The notes under the pieces were generated by a model. It was not told where the DNA came from. It did not search any database and saw only the letters and a list, made by a program, of their open reading frames with translations. Shown in pieces: positions 22,759 through 32,902 of a stretch of 38,089 bases of DNA (the first letter of the stretch is position 1; every line of letters begins with the position of its first letter). Origin of the DNA: Hyphomicrobiales bacterium (lineage in GTDB: Bacteria > Pseudomonadota > Alphaproteobacteria > Rhizobiales > Xanthobacteraceae); contig JAFKKP010000312.1 in NCBI GenBank assembly GCA_017305515.1, positions 1 to 38,089 of the forward strand, in the 5' to 3' direction. Both the position numbers and the translations under genes were made by a program.

Positions 22759-24158
22759 CGGGGCGCGTCCGCAAACGCCGCAAGAATTCGCGCCCACGAG
22801 CGGATGCCCTTGTGGAAGCTCTTGAGGTCGTACTTCTCGTTCGGTGAATGGATATTGTCGTCTTCCAGACCGAAGCCGATCAATACCGTATCGAGCCCGA
22901 GCGTTTTCTTGAAGTCAGCGACAATCGGGATCGACGCGCCGGAACCGATCAGCAGAGCTTCCTTGCCCCACTCGTCCGTCAGCGCGCGCTTGGCTGCCGC
23001 AAGCGGTTTCATGCCCCAGTCGAGAGCGATTGCCGGCGCACCGGCGTGATCGAGAAATTCGGCCGTGCAGTCAGCAGGCAGGCGCGACGTGACGAATTCG
23101 CGGAACGCCTTTCGGATTTTGGCAGGCTCCTGTCCTTCGACCAGCCGGAACGAAACCTTGGCCGACGCCTCGGCGGGAATGACCGTCTTCGAGCCTTCGC
23201 CCGTGTAGCCGCCAACAATACCATTGATGTCGCAGGTCGGCCGCGACGAAATCTGTTCGATCAGCAGACGGTCTTTCTCACCGGCGGGAACTGAAAGCCC
23301 GATGGGCTTGAGAAAACTGTCGGCGGTCAGATTCAAGCCCTTCCACTGCGCCAGAATATCCGGCGGCAAATCCTTCACGCCATCGTAAAACCCGGGAATG
23401 GTAATCTTGCCGTTGTCGTCAAACAGGCCGCCGAGAATACGCGTCAGCACGCGGATCGGATTTTGCGCGCCGCCGCCGAAAATTCCGGAATGAAGATCGC
23501 GGCTCGCGGCCTTGATCTTCACCTCTTCATAGACGAGGCCGCGCAGCGATGTCGTGATTGCGGGCGTGTTCTGATCCCACATGCCGGTATCGCAGACGAG
23601 CACGAAATCGGCGGCGAGGTCTTTTTTGTGCTTATCGAGAAACGGGCCGAAATTCTTTGAGCCGATTTCTTCCTCGCCCTCGATCAGAATCGTCACATTG
23701 AGCGGCAGCGACCCGGTGACGCTTTTCCACGCCCGGCACGCTTCGACGAAGGTCATCAACTGACCCTTGTCGTCTTCCGCCCCGCGCGCAACGATGATCT
23801 TGCGACCGTCAGCGTGATCGGTGACGACGGGCTCGAACGGCGGCCGCTTCCAGAGGTCGAGCGGGTCGACCGGCTGCACATCGTAATGGCCGTAGAACAG
23901 AACATGCGCGCCGCCCTTGACGCCATTGCTCTTGCCGACAATGGCCGGATGCCCGGCGGTCGGACGCACCTCGGCCGCAAAGCCGATGGTGGCGATGTCG
24001 GCAGCCAGATGATCGGCGGCTTTCTTGCAATCGCCGGCGAACGCGGAGTCAGCCGAAATCGATTTGATGCGCAGCAGAGTGAACAGCCGTTCGAGGCTTT
24101 TATCGAAATCAGCGTCGATACGGTCGAGAACCGCCGGAAGCGAATTGTTTGCCGACAT
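22755..24158 (-). CDS. M20-family dipeptidase/metallopeptidase
   Basis: A 467-residue cytoplasmic zinc peptidase of the M20 (ArgE/DapE/carnosinase-like) family, probably hydrolysing dipeptides. Metal ligands and catalytic residues are in place: H91 and D93 in YGHYDVQPVDP, the bridging acid in RGAEDDKGQ, the catalytic glutamate pair in IEGEEEIGS, VCDTGMW, and the dimerisation-domain histidine in RDLHSGIFGG. The segment NIHSPNEKYDL near the end completes the site. Length fits the dipeptidase subfamily. It lies 24 bases downstream of the HerA-like gene and may be co-transcribed with it. Confidence 0.93.
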   Translation of the reverse strand: MSANNSLPAVLDRIDADFDKSLERLFTLLRIKSISADSAFAGDCKKAADHLAADIATIGFAAEVRPTAGHPAIVGKSNGVKGGAHVLFYGHYDVQPVDPLDLWKRPPFEPVVTDHADGRKIIVARGAEDDKGQLMTFVEACRAWKSVTGSLPLNVTILIEGEEEIGSKNFGPFLDKHKKDLAADFVLVCDTGMWDQNTPAITTSLRGLVYEEVKIKAASRDLHSGIFGGGAQNPIRVLTRILGGLFDDNGKITIPGFYDGVKDLPPDILAQWKGLNLTADSFLKPIGLSVPAGEKDRLLIEQISSRPTCDINGIVGGYTGEGSKTVIPAEASAKVSFRLVEGQEPAKIRKAFREFVTSRLPADCTAEFLDHAGAPAIALDWGMKPLAAAKRALTDEWGKEALLIGSGASIPIVADFKKTLGLDTVLIGFGLEDDNIHSPNEKYDLKSFHKGIRSWARILAAFADAPR

Positions 24159-24182
24159 TTGAATGCTCCGAAATCAGACCGA

Positions 24183-25868
24183 TCAGCGTCGCAGAATGCC
24201 GCCGAGCGTTCCACGCACGATCGACCGCCCGATGGACCCTCCGATCGATCCCGCAACGGATTTGCCGAGGCCTGCGACGACATCGCCAGCGACCTTGTTG
24301 GTGACGGAGCGCGTCACGTTGCGCGCGATCACCTGTGCGGTCGACAATTTGCTGCGCGGCGTGCTGGTGCCGAAGATGGTTCCGACGATGGAGCCGATTT
24401 GCCCGAGAACGCCGCCACCGGACCCGCCGTCTGTCGGCGCGGCCGTCGTTGAGATGCGCTTCTGAAGCATTTCATACGCGGACTCAGAATCGATCGCGGT
24501 ATCGTATTTCCCCTTCACCGGGCTCGCGGCCATGATGGCCTTGCGCTCGTCGGGAGTGATCGGCCCGATGCGTGCGGTCGGCGGACGAATCATCACGCGC
24601 TCGACCATCGCCGGCGTTCCGTTGCCCTCGAGGAAGGAAACAAGCGCCTCACCCTTGCCGAGTTCAGTGATGACCTTCGCGGTGTCGAGCTTGGGGTTGG
24701 GGCGGAACGTCTGGGCCGCCGCCTGAACGGATTTCTGGTCGCGCGGCGTGAAGGCACGTAACGCATGCTGCACGCGGTTGCCGAGCTGCGAAAGAATCTT
24801 ATCCGGCACGTCGATCGGGTTCTGCGTCACGAAATAAATGCCGACGCCCTTCGAGCGGATCAGGCGAACCACCTGCTCGATCTTGTCCATCAACGCCTTC
24901 GGCGCGTCGTCGAACAACAGATGCGCCTCGTCGAAGAAGAACACGAGCTTCGGCTGGGGCGGATCGCCAACTTCCGGAAGCTGCTCGAACAATTCCGACA
25001 TCATCCAGAGCAGAAAGATCGCGTAGAGTTTCGGTGACGTCATCAGCTTGTCGGCGACCATGATGTTGACCATGCCGCGCCCGTTGGCATCTTTCCGCAT
25101 GAAGTCCGACAACTGGAGCGCGGGCTCGCCGAAGAATTTGTCCGCGCCCTGATTTTCAAGAACCAGAAGCTGGCGCTGGATCGTTCCGACCGTCGCCTTG
25201 GTGACGTTGCCGAATGCCTGAGCGGATTTTCGGATCGGATCGAGCGGATCGGCCTCGTCGTCCTTACCGGTGCCAGGCACGATGGCATCGAGCAGCGCCC
25301 GCAGATCCTTCATATCCAGCAATGTGAGACCGTTCTGGTCGGCAACGCGAAACGCGACGTTCAGAACGCCCTCCTGAACGTCGTTCAACTGAAGCATCTG
25401 CGACAGCAGAAGCGGTCCCATCTCGGAAACGGTCGCGCGAACCGGATGCCCCTGCTCGCCGAACACGTCCCAGAAGACAGTCGCGAACTTGTCGGGTTGA
25501 AACGCGAGGCCCATGTCCTTCGCGCGGCTCAGGATAAAGTCCTTCGGCTCGCCCATCGCCGCGATGCCGGAGAGATCACCCTTGATGTCGGCCGCGAATA
25601 CCGGCACGCCGGCGCGTGCAAAGCCTTCCGCCATCACCTGAAGCGAGACGGTTTTACCCGTGCCAGTGGCTCCAGTGACGAGTCCGTGGCGATTTGCAAG
25701 CGCAAGAGTCAGAAAAGCGGATTCTTCGCCTCTACCGACGAAAATCGCCTTGTCGGTGTCGGCCGATTTGATGCCGCCAGACGCTGGCGTCTTGTCGTTT
25801 GCTGCGGATTTTGTGGCCGCAGCTGCCTTTGGCGCCTTCGATGTCTTCGACGCAGGTGACTTCGCCAT
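24183..25868 (-). CDS. HerA/YjgR-like ATPase (DUF853)
   Basis: A 561-residue P-loop ATPase of the YjgR/DUF853 group within the HerA-FtsK superfamily. After an Ala/Lys-rich N-terminal tail of about 35 residues come [20 protein letters not shown], the Walker [11 protein letters not shown] (66-75) and [18 protein letters not shown]. Walker B is [13 protein letters not shown], followed by [20 protein letters not shown], with an arginine-finger region at [18 protein letters not shown]. The C-terminal 90 residues are Gly/Ser-rich ([19 protein letters not shown]). A DNA or protein translocation role is inferred for the family; its physiological function is not established. Confidence 0.92.
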   Translation of the reverse strand: MAKSPASKTSKAPKAAAATKSAANDKTPASGGIKSADTDKAIFVGRGEESAFLTLALANRHGLVTGATGTGKTVSLQVMAEGFARAGVPVFAADIKGDLSGIAAMGEPKDFILSRAKDMGLAFQPDKFATVFWDVFGEQGHPVRATVSEMGPLLLSQMLQLNDVQEGVLNVAFRVADQNGLTLLDMKDLRALLDAIVPGTGKDDEADPLDPIRKSAQAFGNVTKATVGTIQRQLLVLENQGADKFFGEPALQLSDFMRKDANGRGMVNIMVADKLMTSPKLYAIFLLWMMSELFEQLPEVGDPPQPKLVFFFDEAHLLFDDAPKALMDKIEQVVRLIRSKGVGIYFVTQNPIDVPDKILSQLGNRVQHALRAFTPRDQKSVQAAAQTFRPNPKLDTAKVITELGKGEALVSFLEGNGTPAMVERVMIRPPTARIGPITPDERKAIMAASPVKGKYDTAIDSESAYEMLQKRISTTAAPTDGGSGGGVLGQIGSIVGTIFGTSTPRSKLSTAQVIARNVTRSVTNKVAGDVVAGLGKSVAGSIGGSIGRSIVRGTLGGILRR

Positions 25869-26521
25869 TGAATCGCCTCTCGCAGGCCGTCGATCTCGCC
25901 TGCCTTATCTGAATTGGCCGCGCTCGGCACGTCCGCAAGCATCTTGCAGGCTACATCTAGCGGGTCAACCCATTGCATAGCCGCAGAGAAGCATAAGTGA
26001 ACGCTTCATCTGAGACGATTGAAGGCATCGGAAACGACGATCAGCCGAATTTTTCATTGGCGATAGTCAATTTCAGCAGCAATCGGCGGAACGACAGCAC
26101 GAACCGCCGCATCTTTTGAAACAAAATGGAAATCACCGCGTGGTTTCTCGCCTGCGGGAAGCAAGTTCCACCTCAGTCTCGTAAATCCGAGCGGCGAACG
26201 ACGATAGGCTTGCATCGCAGCAACACTCGCAAAGCGATCATCATCGAACCGCACATTCATGACGTCGCACGACTTGTAATTCCGGAAGCACTTCCTCACA
26301 GTGAAATCGCAATCAATGATCCGGCAATCAACCGGAACGAGACGGGGCACTTCATGACTCGGTTCAATGAACTTCTGGCTGCTGCGGTCAACATCGGCTG
26401 CGCTGCGGCGGATCGAACTGTTTGTGAAGCGGATGGGATCGTTGCGTTTGGCGGAAAAATTTCGGACGTTTTGCACGCGGGCTGAATTTAGTTTCTACTT
26501 AGAGTCGTTAGTTTACATCCA
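25869..26521. other. 653-base region without a convincing gene
   Basis: Two overlapping reading frames of moderate length lie on opposite strands (minus 26054-26476, plus 26126-26485). Neither has a ribosome binding site or a recognisable family. By eye, third codon positions show no clear GC preference in either frame, and base composition is nearer 50% GC than the flanking genes. It may be a decayed gene or foreign DNA. The last 40 bases are AT-rich and should contain the promoter of the DUF4332 gene. Confidence 0.4.
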
Positions 26522-26929
26522 ATGTCTTACCCTATCTCAAAGATCGACGGGCTCGGTCCGTATGCCATCGCCAAGCTCAAGAAGCTCGGCATCCGCACGA
26601 CGGACAAATTTCTGCAAAGGGCAGGTACAGCGAAAGATCGCCTGAAGCTGTTCGAGGACACAGGCATCGGCGAACAGCAGCTGCTCGCATGGGCGAACAT
26701 CGCCGCCATGATGAGCGTGAAGGGTATCAGCACCGGAAAGGCAGGCCTGATCCGCGCGGCCGGCGTCAATACGGTGCGCGAACTGGCCATGCGCAATCCG
26801 GGCCGGCTCGCCAAGGCGATGAAAGAAGCCAACGACAAGCGAAAACTTGTCCGCGTGCTGCCCTCCGAGAAATCCGTCGCACGCCTGATCGAAAACGCCG
26901 GCAAGCTGCCTCATAAAATAAGCTATTGA
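26522..26929 (+). CDS. DUF4332 helix-hairpin-helix protein
   Basis: A 135-residue soluble protein of the DUF4332 family, made of helix-hairpin-helix-like repeats. The N-terminal unit is KIDGLGPYAIAKLKKLGIRT TD-type (residues 7-28), and the second is MMSVKGISTGKAGLIRAAGV, with VNTVRELAMRNPGRLAKAM. Such units usually bind DNA non-specifically, but no function is established. No good Shine-Dalgarno is seen; the start is set by the family's typical opening. It precedes folP on the same strand by 110 bases and may be part of that transcript. Confidence 0.85.
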   Translation: MSYPISKIDGLGPYAIAKLKKLGIRTTDKFLQRAGTAKDRLKLFEDTGIGEQQLLAWANIAAMMSVKGISTGKAGLIRAAGVNTVRELAMRNPGRLAKAMKEANDKRKLVRVLPSEKSVARLIENAGKLPHKISY

Positions 26930-27039
26930 TCGCGCCGGGCTCGCCACGTCCGCTAAAGCCCGCAGAAACACCACTGACGGCGGGCTTGCAGGCCGGACCC
27001 TGCCTTGACTCCCTCAGGCGGACACCGCACATCCGGCGT

Positions 27040-27891
27040 ATGGTCAAATTCGGCGCCGCCACAGCGACTTCACGATCGCGCACTCCGTTGCTCCAGGCGC
27101 TGCTTGGGCGCCCGATTCCTGCCGTCATGGGTGTGCTCAACATCACGCCGGACTCATTCTCCGACGGCGGCAAGTTTCTGGCTGCGGATGCCGCGCTCGC
27201 CCAGGCAAAGCGGATGATCGGTGAAGGCGCTTCGATTCTCGACATCGGCGCAGAATCGACGCGGCCCTATGGCGCCAGGCCGGTGACAACCGATGAAGAA
27301 ATGTCGCGGCTTTCGGAAATCTTGCCGAAGGTCGCCGCGCTCGGCACGCCCGTATCGATCGACACGATGAAAGCGAGCGTTGCCGCCTGGGCGCTCGACG
27401 CAGGCGCTGTGATTGCAAACGATGTCTGGGGATTGCAGCGCGATCCCGCGATGGCCAAGGTGATCGCAGAGCGTAACGCGCCAGTGGTCGTGATGCACAA
27501 CCGCGAAACCGTCGATGCATCGCTCGACATTATTAAAGACATCGAAGATTTTTTCGTGCGTTCGCTCGACATCGCCGCCAAGGCTGGCATCGATAACGGG
27601 AATGTCGCGCTCGACCCCGGCATCGGTTTCGGCAAGACACCGGAGCAAAGCATGACCGCACTCGCGCGGCTGGCAGAACTGCAATCGTTCGGACTGCCGC
27701 TGCTCGTCGGCGCGTCGCGCAAACGCTTCATAAGCCATGTGACGCCGTCGGAGCCGAGCGAACGCCTGGGCGGCTCCATCGCCGCGCATTTGCTTGCCGT
27801 GCAAAACGGCGCAAAAATCATTCGCGCGCACGATGTCGCCGAGACGGTGCAGGCACTTCGCGTTGCGGCAGCGATCGGAAACGCACAATGA
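27040..27891 (+). CDS. folP: Dihydropteroate synthase
   Basis: A 283-residue cytoplasmic enzyme that condenses hydroxymethyl-dihydropterin pyrophosphate with p-aminobenzoate to give dihydropteroate; it is the sulfonamide target. Conserved loops are intact: GVLNITPDSFSDGG (31-44, with the pyrophosphate-binding asparagine), DIGAESTRP, PVSIDTMKASVA, DVWGLQRDP, ALDPGIGFGKTPEQ, GASRKRFI and RAHDVAETVQA. The ATG at 27040 gives the family's usual length; the frame extends upstream to 26926 without support. The stop overlaps the folB start by four bases (ATGA), so folP, folB and folK form one operon. Confidence 0.96.
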   Translation: MVKFGAATATSRSRTPLLQALLGRPIPAVMGVLNITPDSFSDGGKFLAADAALAQAKRMIGEGASILDIGAESTRPYGARPVTTDEEMSRLSEILPKVAALGTPVSIDTMKASVAAWALDAGAVIANDVWGLQRDPAMAKVIAERNAPVVVMHNRETVDASLDIIKDIEDFFVRSLDIAAKAGIDNGNVALDPGIGFGKTPEQSMTALARLAELQSFGLPLLVGASRKRFISHVTPSEPSERLGGSIAAHLLAVQNGAKIIRAHDVAETVQALRVAAAIGNAQ

Positions 27892-28253
27892 GCGACATCA
27901 TTTTTATCAAGGGCCTTCTGATCCACGCCCGCCACGGCGTGATGGAACATGAAGCAGAGGTCGGCCAGCGTTTCGTCATAGACCTCGAACTGTCGATCGA
28001 CCTGTCGGACTCGTCTCGCAGCGACAAGCTAGCCGACACGGTTTCCTACTCGGATGTGGTTGCGACAGCGAGCGCGGCATTCAAGGGGCACAATTACTAT
28101 CTTCTCGAGCGCGCAGCAGGCGCGGTCGCGGATTCCATCTTCGCAGCATTCGCCCGCGTCAAGGCCGTGACCGTCACGGTCCACAAACCGCACGCGCCGA
28201 TTGCGGCGATTTTCGACGATGTCGGCGTCGTCATCCACCGTGCGCGGCCGTAA
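27888..28253 (+). CDS. folB: Dihydroneopterin aldolase
   Basis: A 121-residue enzyme converting dihydroneopterin to hydroxymethyl-dihydropterin and glycolaldehyde. It has the family pattern IFIKGLLIHARHGVMEHEAE (with the pterin-site region), FVIDLELSIDLSDSSRSDKL, DTVSYSDVV, LLERAAGAVADSIFA and the catalytic lysine in TVTVHKPHAPI. It overlaps folP by four bases and is followed five bases later by folK; the product passes directly to FolK and FolP. Confidence 0.96.
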   Translation: MSDIIFIKGLLIHARHGVMEHEAEVGQRFVIDLELSIDLSDSSRSDKLADTVSYSDVVATASAAFKGHNYYLLERAAGAVADSIFAAFARVKAVTVTVHKPHAPIAAIFDDVGVVIHRARP

Positions 28254-28258
28254 GGCGA

Positions 28259-28750
28259 ATGGCCAGTGTCCTGATCGCGCTCGGCGGAAATGTCGGCGAC
28301 GTTCGCGCGACGTTCGACAAGGCCGTCGCCAATATCTGCGGCATGGCGCAGGCCACGCTTATCGCGCGCTCGTCCGATTATTCTACCCCGCCCTGGGGCG
28401 AGGAGCAGCAAGACCGATTCATCAACGCCTGCATCGAGATCGAAACCAATCTCGATCCGCATGCACTTCTGTTCACGCTGCACAAGATCGAAAAGAAGTT
28501 CGGCCGCGACCGCGCCAATGAGAAAAGATGGGGTCCGCGCACGCTCGATCTCGACATCATCGCCTATGACGATGCGAAGCTCGACAAGCTGGAGTTGACC
28601 CTGCCGCACCCGCGCCTGTTCGAGCGCGCTTTCGTTCTTGTGCCCCTTGCGGAGATCGCGCCCGACCGTCTCATTGCGGGACGAACGGCGCGCGCGGCAC
28701 TCACCGGGCTTTCGACCGAAAGCATCGAGCGGCTCGCACCCCTGCATTGA
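28259..28750 (+). CDS. folK: Hydroxymethyl-dihydropterin pyrophosphokinase
   Basis: A 163-residue kinase that transfers pyrophosphate from ATP to 6-hydroxymethyl-dihydropterin, making the substrate of FolP. Family motifs are complete: VLIALGGNVGD at the N-terminus, SSDYSTPPWG, DRFINACIEIET, LHKIEKKFGRDR and the signature RWGPRTLDLDIIAYDD, then LPHPRLFERAFVLVPLAEIA. AAGGCG lies just before the start. It closes the folP-folB-folK cluster; 96 bases follow before mutA. Confidence 0.96.
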   Translation: MASVLIALGGNVGDVRATFDKAVANICGMAQATLIARSSDYSTPPWGEEQQDRFINACIEIETNLDPHALLFTLHKIEKKFGRDRANEKRWGPRTLDLDIIAYDDAKLDKLELTLPHPRLFERAFVLVPLAEIAPDRLIAGRTARAALTGLSTESIERLAPLH

Positions 28751-28846
28751 CCGGGCGCAAAGGGCCAAACTTCCGTTTGGCTTGGCCGCAACAGCATGGC
28801 ATTTTCTCTCCGTAGCCCAGCCCGGCTGCCGGAGGTAACCCTTTGA

Positions 28847-30718
28847 ATGTCCACAGAAACTGACCATTTGCGGCTCGCCGCCGATTTTGCCCCCGCCACG
28901 CGCGACGACTGGCGCAAGCTCGTCGATGGCGTCCTGAAAGGCGCTGCGTTCGAGAAGTTCATCGGCAAAACCTATGACGGGCTGAAAATCGATCCGATCT
29001 ATGAGCGCGCGCGCGACGGCAAGGTCATTCCCGGCCGCGCCGCAACGGCGCCGTGGCAGATCGTGCAGCGTGCCGATCATCCCGATGCAGCGAAGGCCAA
29101 TGCACAGGCACTCGACGATCTTGAGAACGGCGCGACGGGCCTCGCCGTTGTTTTCGCCGGCGCGAACGGCGCGCGAGGCTTCGGCTTGCCGCCGTCGAAA
29201 GATGCGCTGGCGCGCGTGCTCGACGGAATCTTTTTGGATGCTGGGATCGCAATCGAATTCGAGATCGGTCCGCAGTCGCGCGACATGGGCCAGCACCTCG
29301 CTGAAATATTAAGTAAGCGAAAGATCGCGCCTTCCGCCGTCAATGTCCGCTTCGGCTTCGACCCCATCGGCGGCGCAGCAGTGCGCGGCGGCAACACCGG
29401 CGATTGGAATTCGACAGCGAAGGTTTTCAGCGAGAAAATTTCACAACTTGCAAAACTCGGCTTTCGCGGACCGTTCGCTGCGGCGGATGGACGCGTCATT
29501 CACGACGCGGGAGGAACCGAGGCGCAGGAGCTGGCGTGGGTTCTGGCAGTCGGTATCGACTATCTGCGTGCGCTTGCGGCCGCAGGCATCGCGCTCGATG
29601 ACGCGCGCTCGATGATCTACGCGCGCATGAGCGCGGACGCGGATCAATTTCTAACAATCGCCAAATTTCGCGCGCTGCGATTGCTATGGGCGCGCGTCGA
29701 ACAAAGTTGCGGTCTCTCGCCGAAGCCGCTGTTCATCGCCGCAGATACAGCGTGGCGGATGCTGACGCAGCGCGATCCCGACGTGAATATGCTGCGCGCC
29801 ACTGTCGCAACCTTCTCGGCCGGACTGGGCGGAGCCAACAGCATCGACGTGCTTCCGCACACGCTGGCTGCCGGATTGCCGAACGCTCTGTCGCGGCGCA
29901 TCGCGCGCAACACCCAACTCGTACTGCTGGAAGAATCCAATCTGGACAAGGTGTCCGATCCTGCCGCCGGTTCCGGCGGCATTGAGGCACTCACCAAAGA
30001 ACTTTGTCACGCTGCATGGGCGCTCTTTCAGGAGATCGAGCGCGCTGGCGGCGCGTTTGCATCGCTGGAGAAAAACCTCGTTCAGGACAAGGTTGCCGCT
30101 GCGCGCACTGCGCACAATGCCAATATTGCGAAGCGTAAGGATGCTATCACAGGCGTAAGCGAATTCCCAAATCTCTGCGAGAAGATCGCCGACATTCACA
30201 CTGCCGAACCGGTCAAGCTCGCCCCTTACGGTGAGGATAAAATCAAGTTCGCTGCTTTAGCGCCGCACCGTCTCACCGAACCGTTTGAAAAGCTGCGCGA
30301 CGCGTCCGATCGAATGCTCAAGGACAAAGGCACGCGACCGAAGGTGTTTCTCGCCAATCTTGGAACGCCTGCAGATTTCACCGCCCGCACGACATTTGCG
30401 AAGAGCTTCTTCGAAGCCGGCGGCATCGAAACTGTCGCGGGCGGAGACGCGTCGCATTCTGCTTCCCTCGCCGCCGCCTTTAAGACATCCGGCGCGGCGC
30501 TGGCCTGTCTCTGCTCGTCGGACAAAGTCTACGCGGAACACGCTGTTCCCGCCGCCAAAGCACTTCACGCGGCAGGAGCCAAACATATCTATCTGGCGGG
30601 ACGTCCAGGCGAACTCGAAGCCGGACTTCGCAATGCCGGCGTTAACGATTTCATCGTGGCCGGCGCAGACGCGCTGGCGACGCTCAACGCCGCCTATGCT
30701 AAGATGGATGCGAGATGA
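28847..30718 (+). CDS. mutA: Methylmalonyl-CoA mutase small subunit
   Basis: A 623-residue non-catalytic subunit of the heterodimeric mutase that interconverts (R)-methylmalonyl-CoA and succinyl-CoA (propionate and branched-chain catabolism). The N-terminal barrel region is recognisable from [20 protein letters not shown]-like opening residues, [10 protein letters not shown] and [39 protein letters not shown] precedes the linker. The C-terminal domain lacks the cobalamin-binding D-x-H-x-x-G and reads [15 protein letters not shown], as expected for the small subunit. GGAGGTAA ten bases upstream gives a strong start. The stop overlaps the mutB start by four bases. Confidence 0.95.
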   Translation: MSTETDHLRLAADFAPATRDDWRKLVDGVLKGAAFEKFIGKTYDGLKIDPIYERARDGKVIPGRAATAPWQIVQRADHPDAAKANAQALDDLENGATGLAVVFAGANGARGFGLPPSKDALARVLDGIFLDAGIAIEFEIGPQSRDMGQHLAEILSKRKIAPSAVNVRFGFDPIGGAAVRGGNTGDWNSTAKVFSEKISQLAKLGFRGPFAAADGRVIHDAGGTEAQELAWVLAVGIDYLRALAAAGIALDDARSMIYARMSADADQFLTIAKFRALRLLWARVEQSCGLSPKPLFIAADTAWRMLTQRDPDVNMLRATVATFSAGLGGANSIDVLPHTLAAGLPNALSRRIARNTQLVLLEESNLDKVSDPAAGSGGIEALTKELCHAAWALFQEIERAGGAFASLEKNLVQDKVAAARTAHNANIAKRKDAITGVSEFPNLCEKIADIHTAEPVKLAPYGEDKIKFAALAPHRLTEPFEKLRDASDRMLKDKGTRPKVFLANLGTPADFTARTTFAKSFFEAGGIETVAGGDASHSASLAAAFKTSGAALACLCSSDKVYAEHAVPAAKALHAAGAKHIYLAGRPGELEAGLRNAGVNDFIVAGADALATLNAAYAKMDAR

Positions 30719-32874
30719 CCCGTATTCCGAATTTCGCCGATATTCCGTTCGAGCCCGTTGCCATCGATGGCGAGCGCAGCAATGCGAAACCGTGGCTGAC
30801 GCCCGAAGGCATCGAAGTGAAGCCGCAATACAGCGAAGCCGACCTCAAAGACATCGACTTCCTCGATACGTGGCCCGGCATCGCGCCGTATCTGCGCGGC
30901 CCCTACCCGACCATGTACGTCAATCAACCATGGACCGTGCGCCAGTATGCCGGCTTCTCGACGGCTGAGGATTCCAACGCCTTCTATCGCCGCAATCTTG
31001 CCGCCGGACAAAAAGGCCTCTCGGTCGCCTTCGATCTCGCCACGCATCGCGGCTACGACAGCGATCATCCGCGCGTCTCCGGCGATGTCGGGATGGCGGG
31101 CGTCGCCATCGATTCCATCTACGACATGCGCACATTGTTCGCCGGCATACCACTCGATCAGATGAGCGTGTCGATGACGATGAACGGCGCAGTGCTTCCT
31201 ATATTGGCGCTGTTCGTTGTCGCGGCTGAAGAACAGGGCGTGCCACCGGAAAAACTGTCGGGCACCATCCAGAACGACATTCTCAAAGAATTCATGGTGC
31301 GCAACACCTATATCTATCCACCCTCGCCCTCGATGCGCATCATCTCCGACATCTTCGCGTTCACCTCGCAGAAAATGCCGAAGTTCAATTCGATTTCGAT
31401 TTCCGGCTATCACATGCAGGAAGCCGGCGCGACGCAGGATCTCGAACTCGCCTATACGCTTGCCGATGGCGTCGAATATGTCCGCGCCGGAATGACGGCG
31501 GGTCTCGATATCGACAAGTTCGCGCCGCGCCTGTCGTTCTTCTGGGCCATCGGCATGAACTTCTTCATGGAAGTCGCGAAGATGCGCGCAGCGCGTTTGC
31601 TCTGGGCGAAGCTGATGAAGGAATTCAACCCAAAGGACGCGCGCTCGCTGTCGCTGCGCACCCATTGCCAGACATCCGGCTGGTCGCTCGCGGCGCAGGA
31701 CGTGTTCAACAACGTGATCCGCACCAATGTCGAGGCGATGGCCGCGACCCAGGGCCATACCCAGTCGCTGCACACCAACGCGCTCGATGAGGCGCTCGCG
31801 TTGCCGACCGATTTCTCGGCGCGCATCGCGCGCAACACGCAGCTTTTTCTGCAACAGGAAACCGGCACGACACGCATCGTCGATCCGTGGGGCGGTTCGT
31901 TCTATGTCGAGCGCCTCACGCACGATCTCGCAGCAAAAGCATGGGGTCACATTCAGGAAGTCGAGGCGCTTGGCGGCATGGCGAAAGCCATCGAAGCCGG
32001 CGTGCCTAAACTCCGCATCGAGGAAGCCTCGGCCAAGACGCAGGCACGGATCGACGCGGGCAAACAGTCCGTGATCGGTGTCAACAAATATCGGCCGGTC
32101 AATGAAGCGCCGATCGAGGTGCTGAAAGTCGAAAATTCGACCGTGCGCCGCCTGCAAATCGACAAGCTGTCGCGGCTCAAATCCGAGCGCAAGCAGGCGG
32201 ATATCGATACCGCACTTAACGCGCTGACCGAAAGCGCGCGCGCAGGCAAAGGTAACTTGCTGGCGCTCGCGATCGATGCAGGCCGCGCGAAAGCGACCGT
32301 CGGCGAAATTTCCGACGCACTCGAAAAAGTGTTCGGCCGCCACCGTGCCGAAATCAAATCCATCACCGGCGTCTATAAACGCGAGGCCGCCACCATGTCC
32401 GACAAGGTCGAGAAATTGCAGGCGTTGATCGACGCGTTCGAGGATGCCGAAGGCCGCCGCCCGCGCATTCTGGTGGCGAAGATCGGTCAGGACGGACATG
32501 ACCGCGGGCAGAAGGTCATCGCATCCGCCTTTGCCGATGTCGGTTTCGACGTCGATATCGGGCCGCTGTTTGCGACCGCCGACGAGGCCGCGCGGCAGGC
32601 AGTCGAAAACGACGTGCACATTCTGGGGCTATCGTCGCTCGCCGCCGCTCATCTCACCGCCGTCCCGGAAGTGAAAGCTGCGCTGAAAGCACGCGGCCGC
32701 GAGGACATCATGATTATCGTCGGCGGCGTCGTGCCGCCGCAGGACTACGACGCGCTCTACAAGGCGGGTGCCGAAGCAATCTTCCCGCCCGGCACCGTCA
32801 TTTCGGAAGCCGCCGAAGAGCTGATCCGCAAACTCAATGTGCGGCTCGGCCATTCGAGTGCCGCAGCCGAATGA
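30715..32874 (+). CDS. mutB: Methylmalonyl-CoA mutase large (catalytic) subunit
   Basis: A 719-residue adenosylcobalamin-dependent mutase subunit. The substrate barrel shows [20 protein letters not shown], then [40 protein letters not shown] and [20 protein letters not shown]. The C-terminal cobalamin domain has the cobalt-ligand H595 in [17 protein letters not shown], followed by the [11 protein letters not shown] and [12 protein letters not shown] loops. It is intact and of normal length. It is translationally coupled to mutA (ATGA overlap) and followed 28 bases later by meaB. A long antisense reading frame across it is a codon-bias shadow. Confidence 0.97.
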   Translation: MTRIPNFADIPFEPVAIDGERSNAKPWLTPEGIEVKPQYSEADLKDIDFLDTWPGIAPYLRGPYPTMYVNQPWTVRQYAGFSTAEDSNAFYRRNLAAGQKGLSVAFDLATHRGYDSDHPRVSGDVGMAGVAIDSIYDMRTLFAGIPLDQMSVSMTMNGAVLPILALFVVAAEEQGVPPEKLSGTIQNDILKEFMVRNTYIYPPSPSMRIISDIFAFTSQKMPKFNSISISGYHMQEAGATQDLELAYTLADGVEYVRAGMTAGLDIDKFAPRLSFFWAIGMNFFMEVAKMRAARLLWAKLMKEFNPKDARSLSLRTHCQTSGWSLAAQDVFNNVIRTNVEAMAATQGHTQSLHTNALDEALALPTDFSARIARNTQLFLQQETGTTRIVDPWGGSFYVERLTHDLAAKAWGHIQEVEALGGMAKAIEAGVPKLRIEEASAKTQARIDAGKQSVIGVNKYRPVNEAPIEVLKVENSTVRRLQIDKLSRLKSERKQADIDTALNALTESARAGKGNLLALAIDAGRAKATVGEISDALEKVFGRHRAEIKSITGVYKREAATMSDKVEKLQALIDAFEDAEGRRPRILVAKIGQDGHDRGQKVIASAFADVGFDVDIGPLFATADEAARQAVENDVHILGLSSLAAAHLTAVPEVKAALKARGREDIMIIVGGVVPPQDYDALYKAGAEAIFPPGTVISEAAEELIRKLNVRLGHSSAAAE

Positions 32875-32902
32875 GCGTGCGCCAGCGAAAACTTCTTCCC
32901 TC

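Noticed and set aside
26488-26502. TTAG-N7-TTAG upstream of the DUF4332 gene as a CtrA site
   Set aside because: Only six of eight fixed bases match, in AT-rich DNA where chance matches are common.
28764-28781. Hairpin GCCAAAC-TTCC-GTTTGGC after folK
   Set aside because: Seven-base stem without a T-tract; may end or stabilise the fol transcript but is too weak to call a terminator.
30694-32619. 641-codon open frame antisense to mutB
   Set aside because: It mirrors a strongly conserved gene and is explained by GC-rich codon bias; no family and no ribosome binding site.
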